Assembly (NCBI RefSeq): GCF_036885195.1
Contig: NZ_CP133656.1
Span: forward strand, 2,976,001-3,040,000
DNA: 64,000 bases
Source of the DNA: Pectobacterium cacticida
Lineage (GTDB): Bacteria; Pseudomonadota; Gammaproteobacteria; Enterobacterales; Enterobacteriaceae
Reading direction: 5' to 3'
Shown here: piece after piece, positions 35,041 to 44,791 of the stretch
Position numbering within the stretch: the stretch's first letter is position 1
Layout: the number at the start of each line of letters is the position of its first letter
Position numbers and translations under genes: made by a program
Notes under the pieces: generated by a model
What the model was told of the DNA's origin: nothing
Database searches by the model: none
What the model saw: only the letters and a program-made list of their open reading frames with translations

Positions 35041-37278
35041 TTACGCTCCCTGCTGGCGCCGCGCGTCAATGACATCCGGCAGTTGGTTGAGCTTCGCCAA
35101 AATGCGGCCCAGCACTTGCAGGTTGTAGATCTCAATCTCCATATCGATCGTTGCCAGTTGCTGCTTGGTGTCGCTGCGGCTGGCGACGCCCAGAACATTA
35201 ACCTTCTCATTCGCCAGAATGGTAGTAATATCACGCAGCAGTCCGCTACGATCGTTGGCGATAACTCGCACCACCAATGAGTAACCGCTGGAGTAGCTTT
35301 CCCCCCACACCGCATCGACGATACGTTCCGGCGAACTGGCTCGTAGTTCGTCCAACTGCTCACAATCCGCGCGATGAATCGAAATTCCACGCCCTCGCGT
35401 GATAAAACCGGTAATCTCATCGCCGGGAATGGGCTGGCAGCATCGGGCAATGTGGTGCATCAGATTGCCGACGCCTTCAACCACTACGCGGCCGTTGTCC
35501 TTGTTACTGCTGCGTGTCGGAGGTTGATGCGATTTTTGTTTCAGCTGGCGCAATGCCTCGCGATCCAGTTCTTCCGCACTCGGCTGTTTTAACTGTGATT
35601 GCAGGTAATTCACCATCTGATTCAAGCGAACATCGCCGCCGCCAATCGCGGCTAACAATTCATCAAGCGAATTCACGTTGTAGCGCGGCAGCAGCAACTT
35701 CTCCGCCGCCTTCAGGCTGATGCCCAAATGCGCCAGTTCATCATCCAGAATCTGTCGCCCAGCCAGAATATTCTTGTCGCGATCTTGCTTGCGGAACCAG
35801 TTCTGAATCTTGGAACGCCCACGGCTGGTAGTGATGTATCCCAGATTCGGGTTCAACCAGTCGCGGCTGGGATTCGGCTGCTTCTGAGTGATAATTTCGA
35901 TCTGATCGCCCATTTGCAACTGATAGGTAAACGGCACAATGCGCCCACCAATTTTCGCGCCAATGCAGCGATGTCCGATATCGCTGTGAATATGATAGGC
36001 AAAATCCAACGGCGTGGAACCCGCCGGAAGATCCACAACATCGCCTTTCGGGGTAAAGACATAGACGCGATCGTCGAACACCTGACTGCGAACTTCATCC
36101 AGCACATCATTCGAATCCGCCACCTCTTCCTGCCAGGCCAGCAGCTTGCGCAGCCAGGCGATGCGGCCTTCGTAACCGGAGCGCCCGCCCGCGACGGTGC
36201 CTTCTTTATATTTCCAGTGTGCCGCGACGCCTAGCTCGGCGTCTTCATGCATCTGACGCGTACGAATCTGAATTTCAAGCGTTTTCCCCCCCGGCCCTAA
36301 CACCACGGTATGAATAGATTGATAACCGTTCGGTTTGGGGTTGGCGACATAATCATCAAATTCATCGGGTAAATGACGATAGTGGGTATGTACGATACCA
36401 AGCGCTCCATAGCAGTCCTGCAACCGTTCAACGACGATGCGCACCGCTCGCACATCGAACAGTTCGTCGAACGCCAATGATTTTTTCTGCATCTTGCGCC
36501 AGATACTGTAAATATGCTTAGGTCGGCCATAAATCTCTGCTTGAACACCTGCTTCGTCCATCGCATTGCGCAGCGTTTTAACAAAATCATCAATATACTG
36601 CGCCCGGTCGATGCGTCGCTCATGCAGCAGCTTGGCAATTTTTTTATATTCATCAGGGTGCAGATAGCGGAAGCAAAAATCTTCCAGTTCCCACTTCAAC
36701 TGACCGATACCGAGGCGATTCGCCAGCGGCGCATAAATATTGGTACACTCTTTCGCCGCCAGCACCCGTTCTTCTTCCGGGGCGTCCTTCACTTCACGCA
36801 AATGGGCGATGCGCTCGGCAAGTTTGATCACCACGCAGCGGAAATCTTCCACCATTGCCAACAGCATACGGCGAATATTATCGACCTGCTCGGATGCTAC
36901 GGAGTCATGCTGTGTCGCTTTAAGCTGGCGGATTGCATCCATATCGCGCACGCCATGCACCAAATCGACGATGTTTTTCCCAAACGTCGCTTCCAGCGTC
37001 GCCTCATCGACGACGCGCGCGTCCGCCAGAGGAAAAAGCAACGCCGCGCGCATGCTGTCATTGTCCATACTTAACGTGGACAAAATTTCCACCATCTCAA
37101 TACCACGCCACAGTAGCAATGCTGCATCGGCGTGATCGTGCGTTTGCTGTTCACAGTAACGCCAGGTTTCAGCTAAACGCTCACACGATTGCTGATTAGC
37201 GATGCCGAGTGAAGCAATCCACGCATCAGGGACGAATTCACCTGCCGTATTCAAATGCGCACTTCTTACCGCAACCAT
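35041..37278 (-). CDS. relA: (p)ppGpp synthetase I RelA
   Basis: Ribosome-associated GTP pyrophosphokinase of the stringent response. 745 residues, E. coli has 744. Order: inactive HD-like hydrolase domain (about 30-200, lacking the HD motif of SpoT), synthetase domain (about 225-380, GRPKHIYSIWRKMQKK, FDVRAVRIVVE, PNGYQSIHTVV), TGS domain (about 405-470, FTPKGDVVDLPAGSTPLDFAY), helical and zinc-finger regions, and the C-terminal ACT domain. Downstream on the same strand come the repeat and mazG. Confidence 0.98.
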   Translation of the reverse strand: MVAVRSAHLNTAGEFVPDAWIASLGIANQQSCERLAETWRYCEQQTHDHADAALLLWRGIEMVEILSTLSMDNDSMRAALLFPLADARVVDEATLEATFGKNIVDLVHGVRDMDAIRQLKATQHDSVASEQVDNIRRMLLAMVEDFRCVVIKLAERIAHLREVKDAPEEERVLAAKECTNIYAPLANRLGIGQLKWELEDFCFRYLHPDEYKKIAKLLHERRIDRAQYIDDFVKTLRNAMDEAGVQAEIYGRPKHIYSIWRKMQKKSLAFDELFDVRAVRIVVERLQDCYGALGIVHTHYRHLPDEFDDYVANPKPNGYQSIHTVVLGPGGKTLEIQIRTRQMHEDAELGVAAHWKYKEGTVAGGRSGYEGRIAWLRKLLAWQEEVADSNDVLDEVRSQVFDDRVYVFTPKGDVVDLPAGSTPLDFAYHIHSDIGHRCIGAKIGGRIVPFTYQLQMGDQIEIITQKQPNPSRDWLNPNLGYITTSRGRSKIQNWFRKQDRDKNILAGRQILDDELAHLGISLKAAEKLLLPRYNVNSLDELLAAIGGGDVRLNQMVNYLQSQLKQPSAEELDREALRQLKQKSHQPPTRSSNKDNGRVVVEGVGNLMHHIARCCQPIPGDEITGFITRGRGISIHRADCEQLDELRASSPERIVDAVWGESYSSGYSLVVRVIANDRSGLLRDITTILANEKVNVLGVASRSDTKQQLATIDMEIEIYNLQVLGRILAKLNQLPDVIDARRQQGA

Positions 37279-37330
37279 AATTTCTCCCTACGTTACCTTC
37301 ACCTTGCAAACGATGCGTCCCCGCTGTTCA

Positions 37331-38680
37331 TCACGCCTTTCGCGTAGCGCTATCGTGCAAAAACAGTGCCATCGATTCGAGGTGCCCGGTATGTGGAAAC
37401 ATATCCAACATCGCGACATTCGCCAACCGAAAACCTGCCGCTAACAAGACTTTGCTGTCGCGTGCTAGCGTCGTGGCGTTGCAGGAAACATACACCACTC
37501 GCTTCGGCGCCAGCCGGACTATCTGCGCCATAACGCCAGCCGCGCCTGCACGCGCTGGGTCGAGTAATATCTTATCAAAACCCTGCGCGGCCCACGGCTG
37601 CTGCGTGACGTCATCATCAAGATTTTGGTGATAAAATGTGACATTGCTCAAGGCATTACGACGAGCATTCTCTCGCCCTTTCGCAACGAGCGCGGGCACG
37701 CCTTCGACGCCAACGACGCTGGCGGCGCGTTGAGCCAGCGGCAGCGTGAAATTCCCCATGCCGCAAAATAAATCCAGAACGCTGTCCTGCGGCTGCACAT
37801 CGAGCCATGCCAGCGCCTGCGCAACCATCTGCTGGTTCACCGCGTCATTGACCTGAATGAAATCACGCGGGCTAAAGGCCAGCGTCAGCCCATCCACGCG
37901 ATAAATAGGCGCATCCCCGTACAAACACGTCAACGTGTCGGCATCCGGCGCCAGATAAACAGAGACACCCTGCTGCAAAGCAAAATCACGCAGCGCCTGC
38001 TCATCGGAAGAATGCAGTGAATCAAGGTGCCGCAATACCAGCAATGGCGCATTATCCGCCAGTACCAATTCCACATGCCCCAGACGCCTCACTGCCCTTA
38101 ATCGGCTTAGGCAAGCGCGCAAGGGTTGCAACAACGCGTCAAGTTCGGGGCGCAACACCGGACAGGCGTCGATGTCCACGAGATCGTGAGAATAGGTCCG
38201 CCGATAGCCCATCAGCAACCGTTGCGCTTTCGCTTGAAAGTATAACGCAAGGCGCGCACGTCGCCGATAACCATAAGGTGTACCGGAAATCAGTGAAACG
38301 TCGGGTAAATCGACACCCGTTTCTCTCGTCATCAGACGCGCTAAGGCCGCCATTTTACTGTGTTGTTGCAGCGCAATATCGGCATGTTGCTGCTGGCAGC
38401 CGCCGCAGTGGGTAAAATGTGGACATCGGGGTTCAACGCGCTGTGGGCTCACTGTCAGCAGAGAGTGAAGTTTTGCCTGCGCAAACTGGCGTTTTTCTTC
38501 CGTAAGTTGGACTTCAGCCTGCTCCCCTGGTAGGACCCCGGTGACAAACACCGTCTTTCCCTCATGACGCGCAACGCCTTGCCCAAATGGATCGAGTGAC
38601 GACACGGTAACTGTGAGGTTTTTAGCTGGAACCGTTTTCCGGGTCGTCACACGCCGGTTCGGAGAGTAGAATTGCGCCAT
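37331..38680 (-). CDS. rlmD: 23S rRNA (uracil1939-C5)-methyltransferase RlmD
   Basis: Formerly RumA. 449 residues (about 15 longer than E. coli). An N-terminal TRAM domain (about 20-80) is followed by the [4Fe-4S] cysteines RCPHFTHCGGCQQQ (about 84-97), SAM motif LDLFCGMGNFTLPLA (about 298-312) and the catalytic cysteine in VYVSCNATTLARD (about 394-406). 52 bases upstream of relA; divergent from barA across 101 bases, as in E. coli. Confidence 0.96.
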   Translation of the reverse strand: MAQFYSPNRRVTTRKTVPAKNLTVTVSSLDPFGQGVARHEGKTVFVTGVLPGEQAEVQLTEEKRQFAQAKLHSLLTVSPQRVEPRCPHFTHCGGCQQQHADIALQQHSKMAALARLMTRETGVDLPDVSLISGTPYGYRRRARLALYFQAKAQRLLMGYRRTYSHDLVDIDACPVLRPELDALLQPLRACLSRLRAVRRLGHVELVLADNAPLLVLRHLDSLHSSDEQALRDFALQQGVSVYLAPDADTLTCLYGDAPIYRVDGLTLAFSPRDFIQVNDAVNQQMVAQALAWLDVQPQDSVLDLFCGMGNFTLPLAQRAASVVGVEGVPALVAKGRENARRNALSNVTFYHQNLDDDVTQQPWAAQGFDKILLDPARAGAAGVMAQIVRLAPKRVVYVSCNATTLARDSKVLLAAGFRLANVAMLDMFPHTGHLESMALFLHDSATRKA

Positions 38681-38781
38681 AATACGATCGATTATCTCTT
38701 AAGTTGGACAGCCGCACCTGATAAAAGCAGTATCACTAACAGGGGGCGCTGCATACGCTAATTCTCCCACATTGGAACCTC

Positions 38782-41556
38782 ATGACCAAATACAGTCTTC
38801 GTGCACGGATGTTGATACTGATTTTGGCGCCGACGCTCATGATCGGGCTGCTACTTAGTACATTTTTTGTCATCCACCGTTACAACCAGTTGCAGTCACA
38901 ATTGGCAAACTCTGGCACCAGCATCATTGAACCGCTGGCGACCATCTGCGCTTACGCGATTACCCATCGCCAGATGGATACGATTCCGTCCTTAATCAAT
39001 ACGCTACACCGCCGCCACTCTGCGATTATTCGCACCATTAGCGTGTTTGACGCGCACAACCAGCTATTGGCGACGACCAACATACGTAACACTAACGTCT
39101 TTGCACCTCCTAGTAATGAAATGCACCCCGATAATAAACTGCACCTGCTCCACACCAGTGACGCGCTGATTCTGCATATGCCTATTGTTAATGATGGTGA
39201 ATTCCTGCCTACCGGGACGAAACCCGCGTTGTCCACTATCGTCGCCCCTCTCGGCTATCTGCGCATTGAACTGGACGCCAGCACCATTCGGCTTCAGCAG
39301 TATCAGGAAATCTTCATCGCCGCCCTCCTGCTGCTGTTATCGTTGAGCGTCGCTATCCTTTTTGCCTACCGTCTGATGCGGGATGTCACGACGCCAATTC
39401 GCAATATGGTTGATACCGTCGATCGCATTCGCCGTGGGCAATTGGATAGTCGTGTGGAAGGGGCGATGCTTGGCGAACTGAATATGCTAAAAAATGGCAT
39501 TAATTCTATGGCCATGTCGCTAACCGCTTACCATGAAGAGATGCAGCAGAATATCGATCAGGCGACCTACGATCTGCGGGAAACGCTGGAGCAAATGGAG
39601 ATCCAGAATGTCGAGCTGGATCTGGCCAAAAAGCGGGCGCAAGAAGCCGCGCGCATCAAGTCAGAGTTTCTGGCAAATATGTCGCATGAACTCAGAACGC
39701 CGCTGAATGGCGTGATCGGCTTTACTCGCCAAACATTGAAAACGCCGCTCAACCCCACACAAACTGACTATCTGCTCACCATCGAACGTTCCGCCAATAA
39801 TCTGTTAACTATCATTAATGATGTACTCGATTTCTCAAAACTTGAGGCCGGAAAACTTACGCTGGAGGATATTCCCTTCTCACTGCACAACACGGTGGAT
39901 GATGTGGTCATGCTGCTCGCACACACGGCGCATGAAAAAGGGCTGGAGTTAACGCTGAGTATTCAGAATGACGTACCCGAGCAGTTTATTGGCGATCCGC
40001 TGCGAATACAGCAAATCATCACGAACCTGCTGGGTAATGCGATTAAGTTTACTGAACAGGGCAACATCGATATCCGGATAGAAAAGCGTCGGCAGGAACA
40101 TCATCAGGTTCAGCTAGAGGTCCAGATACGCGATACCGGTATCGGCATTGCCGAAGCACAGCAGACGCAATTGTTCCAGGCTTTCCGTCAGGCCGATACC
40201 AGTATTTCTCGGCGCTATGGCGGTACGGGGCTAGGGTTGGTCATTACTCAACGTCTGATCAAAGAGATGGGCGGCGACATCAGTTTTTATAGCCAGCCCA
40301 ATAAGGGATCAACGTTCTGGTTCAACATTATGCTGCCGCTCAATCCTCATGCCACACCAACAAAGCCGGACTACGCGGGCCTACAAGGAAAACATCTAGC
40401 CTACGTTGAATCCCACCCCATTGCCGCACAAGCCACGCTGGATATGCTAAGTCAGACGCCGCTAATCGTCAGCTACAGTCCAACCATTGAGCAATTACCT
40501 GAAGGCGAATTTGATATGCTATTGCTCGGTACGCCAGTGCAATACCGTAATACGCTACTCGACTACGCGCCCACACTGCGCGATCTGTGCCGTCGCGCGC
40601 CTTGCGTAATCCTGGCGCTGCCCAGTCTGGCGCTAATGGATGCCGAACAGTTGAAAGCCCTAGGTATCCATGCCTGCCTAAGTAAACCGCTCTCCGCCGC
40701 GCGCCTGTTGCCCTTGCTTCAAGGCAGCGCCCCGCTTCTGTCGGACAATACCTCATCCCCCCAAGAAGTCGCACGCCATTCCGCCCGTTTGCCGCTGAGC
40801 GTAATGGCGGTAGATGATAACCCGGCGAATCTGAAACTGATCGGTACGCTGTTAGAAGAACGGGTCGAGACGGTCATCCTGTGTGGAAGCGGGCAGGACG
40901 CCATCGCGCAGGCGAAGCTGCACCCATGCGATATGATTTTCATGGACATTCAAATGCCGGGAATGGACGGCATCTGCGCCAGCAAATTGATCCGCCAGAT
41001 CCCTCACCATAGCGCGACGCCTATTATCGCCGTAACCGCGCAAGCGTTAGCGGGTGAACGCGAGCATTTGCTGCAGTCGGGGATGGATGACTATCTGGCT
41101 AAACCGATAGACGAACAGATGCTGAAAGAGGTGTTGTCGCATCATGCGCGCAACGATCCTCGCCAACACGCTCAGAACGTGATGCCAGATTTACTGGACG
41201 ATCGCGACGATAAGCCGTTGTCTCTCGACTGGGGCCTGGCACAACAGCAGGCGGCCAACAAACCAGCGTTAGCGCGAGATTTACTGAAAATGTTGTTGGA
41301 TTTTTTACCGGAAGTGCGGCAAAGAATAGTGCGCATCCTGGAAGGAGAAACGGATGACGACATCGCCGAACTGATTCATAAACTGCACGGTAGTTGCAGC
41401 TACAGCGGCGTTCCACGCCTGAAACGCCTCTGTCGTTATCTGGAGCAACAGTTGCGTAATGGTGCGCCCGCCCGCGATTTAGAACCCGAATGGCTGGAGT
41501 TGTTAGATGAAATCGACAACGTAAATCAGGCTGCTCAGCCCTATATCAAAGCGTGA
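38782..41556 (+). CDS. barA: Hybrid sensor histidine kinase BarA (ExpS/GacS family)
   Basis: Activates the UvrY/GacA (ExpA) regulator, which controls CsrB-type RNAs and, in Pectobacterium, secreted virulence enzymes. 924 residues: two membrane segments (about 10-32 and 175-197) around a periplasmic sensor, HAMP (about 198-250), HisKA with H302 in MSHELRTPLNGVIGF, HATPase (N box LLGNAIKF, G boxes DTGIGI and GGTGLGL), a degenerate receiver-like region (about 538-648), a receiver with D722 in FMDIQMPGMDG, and a C-terminal HPt with H866 in LIHKLHGSCSYSG. It carries the complete four-step His-Asp-His phosphorelay. Confidence 0.97.
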   Translation: MTKYSLRARMLILILAPTLMIGLLLSTFFVIHRYNQLQSQLANSGTSIIEPLATICAYAITHRQMDTIPSLINTLHRRHSAIIRTISVFDAHNQLLATTNIRNTNVFAPPSNEMHPDNKLHLLHTSDALILHMPIVNDGEFLPTGTKPALSTIVAPLGYLRIELDASTIRLQQYQEIFIAALLLLLSLSVAILFAYRLMRDVTTPIRNMVDTVDRIRRGQLDSRVEGAMLGELNMLKNGINSMAMSLTAYHEEMQQNIDQATYDLRETLEQMEIQNVELDLAKKRAQEAARIKSEFLANMSHELRTPLNGVIGFTRQTLKTPLNPTQTDYLLTIERSANNLLTIINDVLDFSKLEAGKLTLEDIPFSLHNTVDDVVMLLAHTAHEKGLELTLSIQNDVPEQFIGDPLRIQQIITNLLGNAIKFTEQGNIDIRIEKRRQEHHQVQLEVQIRDTGIGIAEAQQTQLFQAFRQADTSISRRYGGTGLGLVITQRLIKEMGGDISFYSQPNKGSTFWFNIMLPLNPHATPTKPDYAGLQGKHLAYVESHPIAAQATLDMLSQTPLIVSYSPTIEQLPEGEFDMLLLGTPVQYRNTLLDYAPTLRDLCRRAPCVILALPSLALMDAEQLKALGIHACLSKPLSAARLLPLLQGSAPLLSDNTSSPQEVARHSARLPLSVMAVDDNPANLKLIGTLLEERVETVILCGSGQDAIAQAKLHPCDMIFMDIQMPGMDGICASKLIRQIPHHSATPIIAVTAQALAGEREHLLQSGMDDYLAKPIDEQMLKEVLSHHARNDPRQHAQNVMPDLLDDRDDKPLSLDWGLAQQQAANKPALARDLLKMLLDFLPEVRQRIVRILEGETDDDIAELIHKLHGSCSYSGVPRLKRLCRYLEQQLRNGAPARDLEPEWLELLDEIDNVNQAAQPYIKA

Positions 41557-41572
41557 TAATGTCATTGCGTCC

Positions 41573-41600
41573 AAAAGCAGGCGTAATGTCGACGCCTGCT
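41573..41600 (-). terminator. Terminator after garK
   Basis: Perfect 9-bp stem AGCAGGCGT / ACGCCTGCT with a 7-base loop. On the minus strand it is followed by TTTTGG, so it fits the end of the garPLRK unit; it also lies 20 bases after barA. Confidence 0.65.
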
Positions 41601-41666
41601 GTAACACCCCAATAATAACTATCCCAGAAAGAGACCGACAAACATACGATTGGATCGCAACGGCAT

Positions 41667-42812
41667 TCAGCGCGACATTGACTGCGCCAGCCGAATCGTA
41701 GCGGCGATATTACGCGCCGTCATTCGCACATTGTCTGCCGCATGCTCCAGTGCATCCTCAAGCGAACAGATAGTGTAAAGTACGCTGAATACGGCATCCA
41801 ACCCATGTTCATGCACCACGCCAACATCCGCTGTCAGGCTACCCGCGATGCCAATCACCGGCTTATTGTATTTTTTGGCGACCCGCGCCACACCAATGGG
41901 GACTTTGCCGTGGATCGTCTGGCTATCGATACGCCCTTCACCGGTCACCACCAGCGTGGCATCTCGCACCAGTTCATCCAATCCTAATGCTTCCGTAACA
42001 ATCTCAATTCCCTGACGCAATTCAGCGCGGCAAAAAGCCTGTAACGCCGCGCCCATTCCCCCAGCCGCGCCAGCACCGGGGACGTGTTCCACGTCCATAT
42101 CCAGGTCGTGTCGGATCACCGCCGCATAATGTTTCAGGGCACGATCCAACTGTTCAATCATTGCTGGCGTCGCCCCTTTCTGCGGGCCGAAAATCGCCGA
42201 AGCACCTTGTTTTCCCGTCAACGGGTTAGTGACATCGCAGGCGACTTCAAAACGGCAACCTTGAATACGGTCATCTAACTCGCTGATATCAATACGATCG
42301 AGATGCTCAAGCGCTCCCCCACCAAAACCGATCGGCTCGCCTTGCTTATCCAGCAACTTTACCCCCAGCGCCTGTACCATACCTGCTCCACCGTCATTAG
42401 TCGCGCTCCCGCCAATGCCGATAATACAGTGGCGAACGCCGTGATCTAACGCGCAACGGATCAATTCGCCGGTGCCATAGCTGGTTGTCTTTAACGGGTT
42501 TCTACGCTGAGAAGGCACACGCTCCAGGCCACTTGCCGCCGCCATCTCAATAAACGCCGTTTTCTCATCGCCCGACAGGCCAAAAAAGGCATCAATCCGA
42601 TCGCCCAACGGCCCTGTCACCTCAACATTGACAATCTTACCGTTGGTCGCCGCAACCATGGCTTCAACGGTGCCTTCCCCCCCGTCTGCTACAGGCAGTT
42701 TGACATAGCAGGCATCAGGAAAAATTTCACGAAATCCTTTTTCAATCTGCGTGGCAACTTCTTGTGCAGACAAACTTTCTTTATAAGAATCCGGTGCGAT
42801 CACTATTTTCAT
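41667..42812 (-). CDS. garK: Glycerate 2-kinase
   Basis: Phosphorylates D-glycerate at the end of the galactarate/glucarate route. 381 residues, equal to E. coli GarK. Conserved start KIVIAPDSYKESLSAQEVA, then VADGGEGTVEAMV (about 42-54), IIGIGGSATNDGGAGM (about 131-146) and GEGRIDSQTIHGKVP. The family includes GlxK as a close paralogue; the position next to garR/garL/garP favours GarK. Separated from garR by 173 bases with a hairpin. Confidence 0.92.
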   Translation of the reverse strand: MKIVIAPDSYKESLSAQEVATQIEKGFREIFPDACYVKLPVADGGEGTVEAMVAATNGKIVNVEVTGPLGDRIDAFFGLSGDEKTAFIEMAAASGLERVPSQRRNPLKTTSYGTGELIRCALDHGVRHCIIGIGGSATNDGGAGMVQALGVKLLDKQGEPIGFGGGALEHLDRIDISELDDRIQGCRFEVACDVTNPLTGKQGASAIFGPQKGATPAMIEQLDRALKHYAAVIRHDLDMDVEHVPGAGAAGGMGAALQAFCRAELRQGIEIVTEALGLDELVRDATLVVTGEGRIDSQTIHGKVPIGVARVAKKYNKPVIGIAGSLTADVGVVHEHGLDAVFSVLYTICSLEDALEHAADNVRMTARNIAATIRLAQSMSR

Positions 42813-42947
42813 AAACGATCCGATTTCATCAACGTTCCGATTGCATCAATAATCCGCGCGCTCATGAAACGGCGCTTATACCTGCCAACGTCCAGGGCAG
42901 CAGATCCTGAAACTCGGTAAGGAGATCTGAATGACTATCGGTCAGTC

Positions 42948-42968
42948 GGCTGGCATCCCATGCCAGCC
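42948..42968. other. Hairpin in the garR-garK spacer
   Basis: A perfect 9-bp stem GGCTGGCAT / ATGCCAGCC with a three-base loop, 18 bases after the garR stop. No T-run follows on the minus strand; it resembles an mRNA-stabilising or attenuating structure inside the operon. Confidence 0.5.
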
Positions 42969-42985
42969 TCGTGACGATCATTGGC

Positions 42986-43870
42986 TTAACGAGTCACTTC
43001 GACTTTAGCCAGTTTTTCGTAGTAACGAGCCAGGGCACTGTGGTCAGCCGATCCCAGATCGTCCGCTTTCAGCGCCTGCATCATTTCCATTACTACCGCG
43101 GTTAACGGCAACTGTGCACCGACACCGTGTGAAGTATCGAGCGCGTTCGCCAGGTCTTTAATATGCAAATCAATACGGAACCCCGGCTTAAAGTTACGAT
43201 CCATAACCATGGGAGCTTTAGCATCTAGCACGGTGCTACCCGCCAGCCCACCGCGGATCGCCTGATAAACTAAGTCAGGGTTAACCCCCGCCTTCGTTGC
43301 CAACACCAGCGCTTCCGACATCGCTGCAATATTCAGCGCCACAATTACCTGATTGGCCAGTTTGGTCACGTTACCCGCCCCGATATCACCAGTATGGACC
43401 ACGGAACCCGCCATCGATTTCAGGATCTCAAAACAGCGGTCAAACTGAGCCTTATCTCCGCCCACCATGACGGATAATGTGCCGTCGATTGCTTTAGGTT
43501 CACCACCGCTGACCGGCGCATCCAGCATGGCGATCTCTTTCGCCGCCAGCGCCGTTGCGATTTCACGACTGGCCAGCGGTGCGATCGAACTCATATCCAC
43601 CACGATGCTTCCCGCCCGCGCGCCTTCGATAACGCCGTTTTCCCCCAGCACGACTTCTTTAACGTGCGGAGAGTTAGGCAACATGGTGATAATCACTTCG
43701 CACTGCTCGGCGACCTGTTTCGGCGTTTCCGCCGCCGTTGCGCCCGCGGCGACCACTTCCGCGACCGCATCCTGATTTCTGTCCATCACGACTAAGGAGT
43801 AACCTGCTTTCAGCAGATTTTTACTCATCGGTTTTCCCATGATGCCCAGTCCAATAAAACCAATTTTCAT
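42986..43870 (-). CDS. garR: 2-hydroxy-3-oxopropionate (tartronate semialdehyde) reductase
   Basis: Reduces tartronate semialdehyde to D-glycerate. The frame opens at 43903 but the ATG at 43870 (MKIGFIGLGIMGKPMSKNLLKAGY) gives 294 residues, the family length. Rossmann motif GFIGLGIMGKPMS; substrate loop DAPVSGGEPKAIDGTL (about 116-131); catalytic lysine in GAGNVTKLANQVIVALN (about 165-181). Acts between GarL and GarK. Confidence 0.94.
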   Translation of the reverse strand: MKIGFIGLGIMGKPMSKNLLKAGYSLVVMDRNQDAVAEVVAAGATAAETPKQVAEQCEVIITMLPNSPHVKEVVLGENGVIEGARAGSIVVDMSSIAPLASREIATALAAKEIAMLDAPVSGGEPKAIDGTLSVMVGGDKAQFDRCFEILKSMAGSVVHTGDIGAGNVTKLANQVIVALNIAAMSEALVLATKAGVNPDLVYQAIRGGLAGSTVLDAKAPMVMDRNFKPGFRIDLHIKDLANALDTSHGVGAQLPLTAVVMEMMQALKADDLGSADHSALARYYEKLAKVEVTR

Positions 43871-43954
43871 CGCTCTAACCTCATTGTCTGATGTGGATAT
43901 CACTCAATTGACGGTCAATCCGCCTCATGGCGGATTCGACTCGCAACTACAGAA

Positions 43955-44725
43955 TTACTTTTTATATTTGTCGCTCAGCGCCTGTGTAGCGCCGCGGAAC
44001 ACGCCCAGATCGCTACCGACCGCGACAAAACTCGCTCCCCATTCCATATAGCGGCGCGCGTCAGCCTCGACCGGCGCCAAAATGCCGCAAGGTTTATTGT
44101 GGGCGGCCGCGCGATCGAAAATGTGCCGAATCGCTTTCTGCACATCAGGGTGGTTAGGCTGACCGAGATAGCCTAGTGCCGCAGACAGGTCACTTGGGCC
44201 GACAAACACCCCATCTACGCCCTCTACCGCAATAATCGCATCCAGATTGTCCAACCCTTTTTGGCTTTCGATCTGCACCATAATGGTAATGTTGTCGTTA
44301 ATCTTGGCGAAATAGTCCGGCTCGGTGCCATAACTGTTGCTACGATGCGCCACAGAAACCCCACGGATACCTGCGGGCGGATAACGCGTTGAGGCCACAG
44401 CCCGCGACGCCGCCTCGGCCGTTTCCACAAAAGGAATCAGGAAATTATTAAACCCAATATCCAGCAACCGCTTGATAATAACCGGCTCGTTGCACGGGGG
44501 ACGGACAACAGGCGCACTGTGGCTGCCCTTTAACGCCATAAGTTGGGGAATAAACGTCATGACATCGTTTGGCGCATGCTCTCCATCCAACACCAGCCAG
44601 TCGAATCCCGCCAACCCCAGTACTTCAGTCGAAATTGGGTTGCCCAGCGCACACCAACAGCCAATCAACGTTTTCCCCTGCTGTAAATCTTGGCGAAAAC
44701 GGTTAGGTAATATCGTATTACTCAT
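43955..44725 (-). CDS. garL: 5-keto-4-deoxy-D-glucarate aldolase
   Basis: Splits 5-keto-4-deoxy-D-glucarate into pyruvate and tartronate semialdehyde. 256 residues, as in E. coli. HpcH/HpaI class II aldolase features: FDWLVLDGEHAPND (about 39-52), VRPPCNEPVIIKRLLDIGF (about 74-92), IMVQIESQKGLDNLD (about 146-160) and VFVGPSDLSAALG. Gap of 84 bases to garR. Confidence 0.95.
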   Translation of the reverse strand: MSNTILPNRFRQDLQQGKTLIGCWCALGNPISTEVLGLAGFDWLVLDGEHAPNDVMTFIPQLMALKGSHSAPVVRPPCNEPVIIKRLLDIGFNNFLIPFVETAEAASRAVASTRYPPAGIRGVSVAHRSNSYGTEPDYFAKINDNITIMVQIESQKGLDNLDAIIAVEGVDGVFVGPSDLSAALGYLGQPNHPDVQKAIRHIFDRAAAHNKPCGILAPVEADARRYMEWGASFVAVGSDLGVFRGATQALSDKYKK

Positions 44726-44791
44726 AATAACCTTCTATTAATTCATGTTTACGGCAACCAATAAGTAACTTAATAATTGTCGCCTATTAAC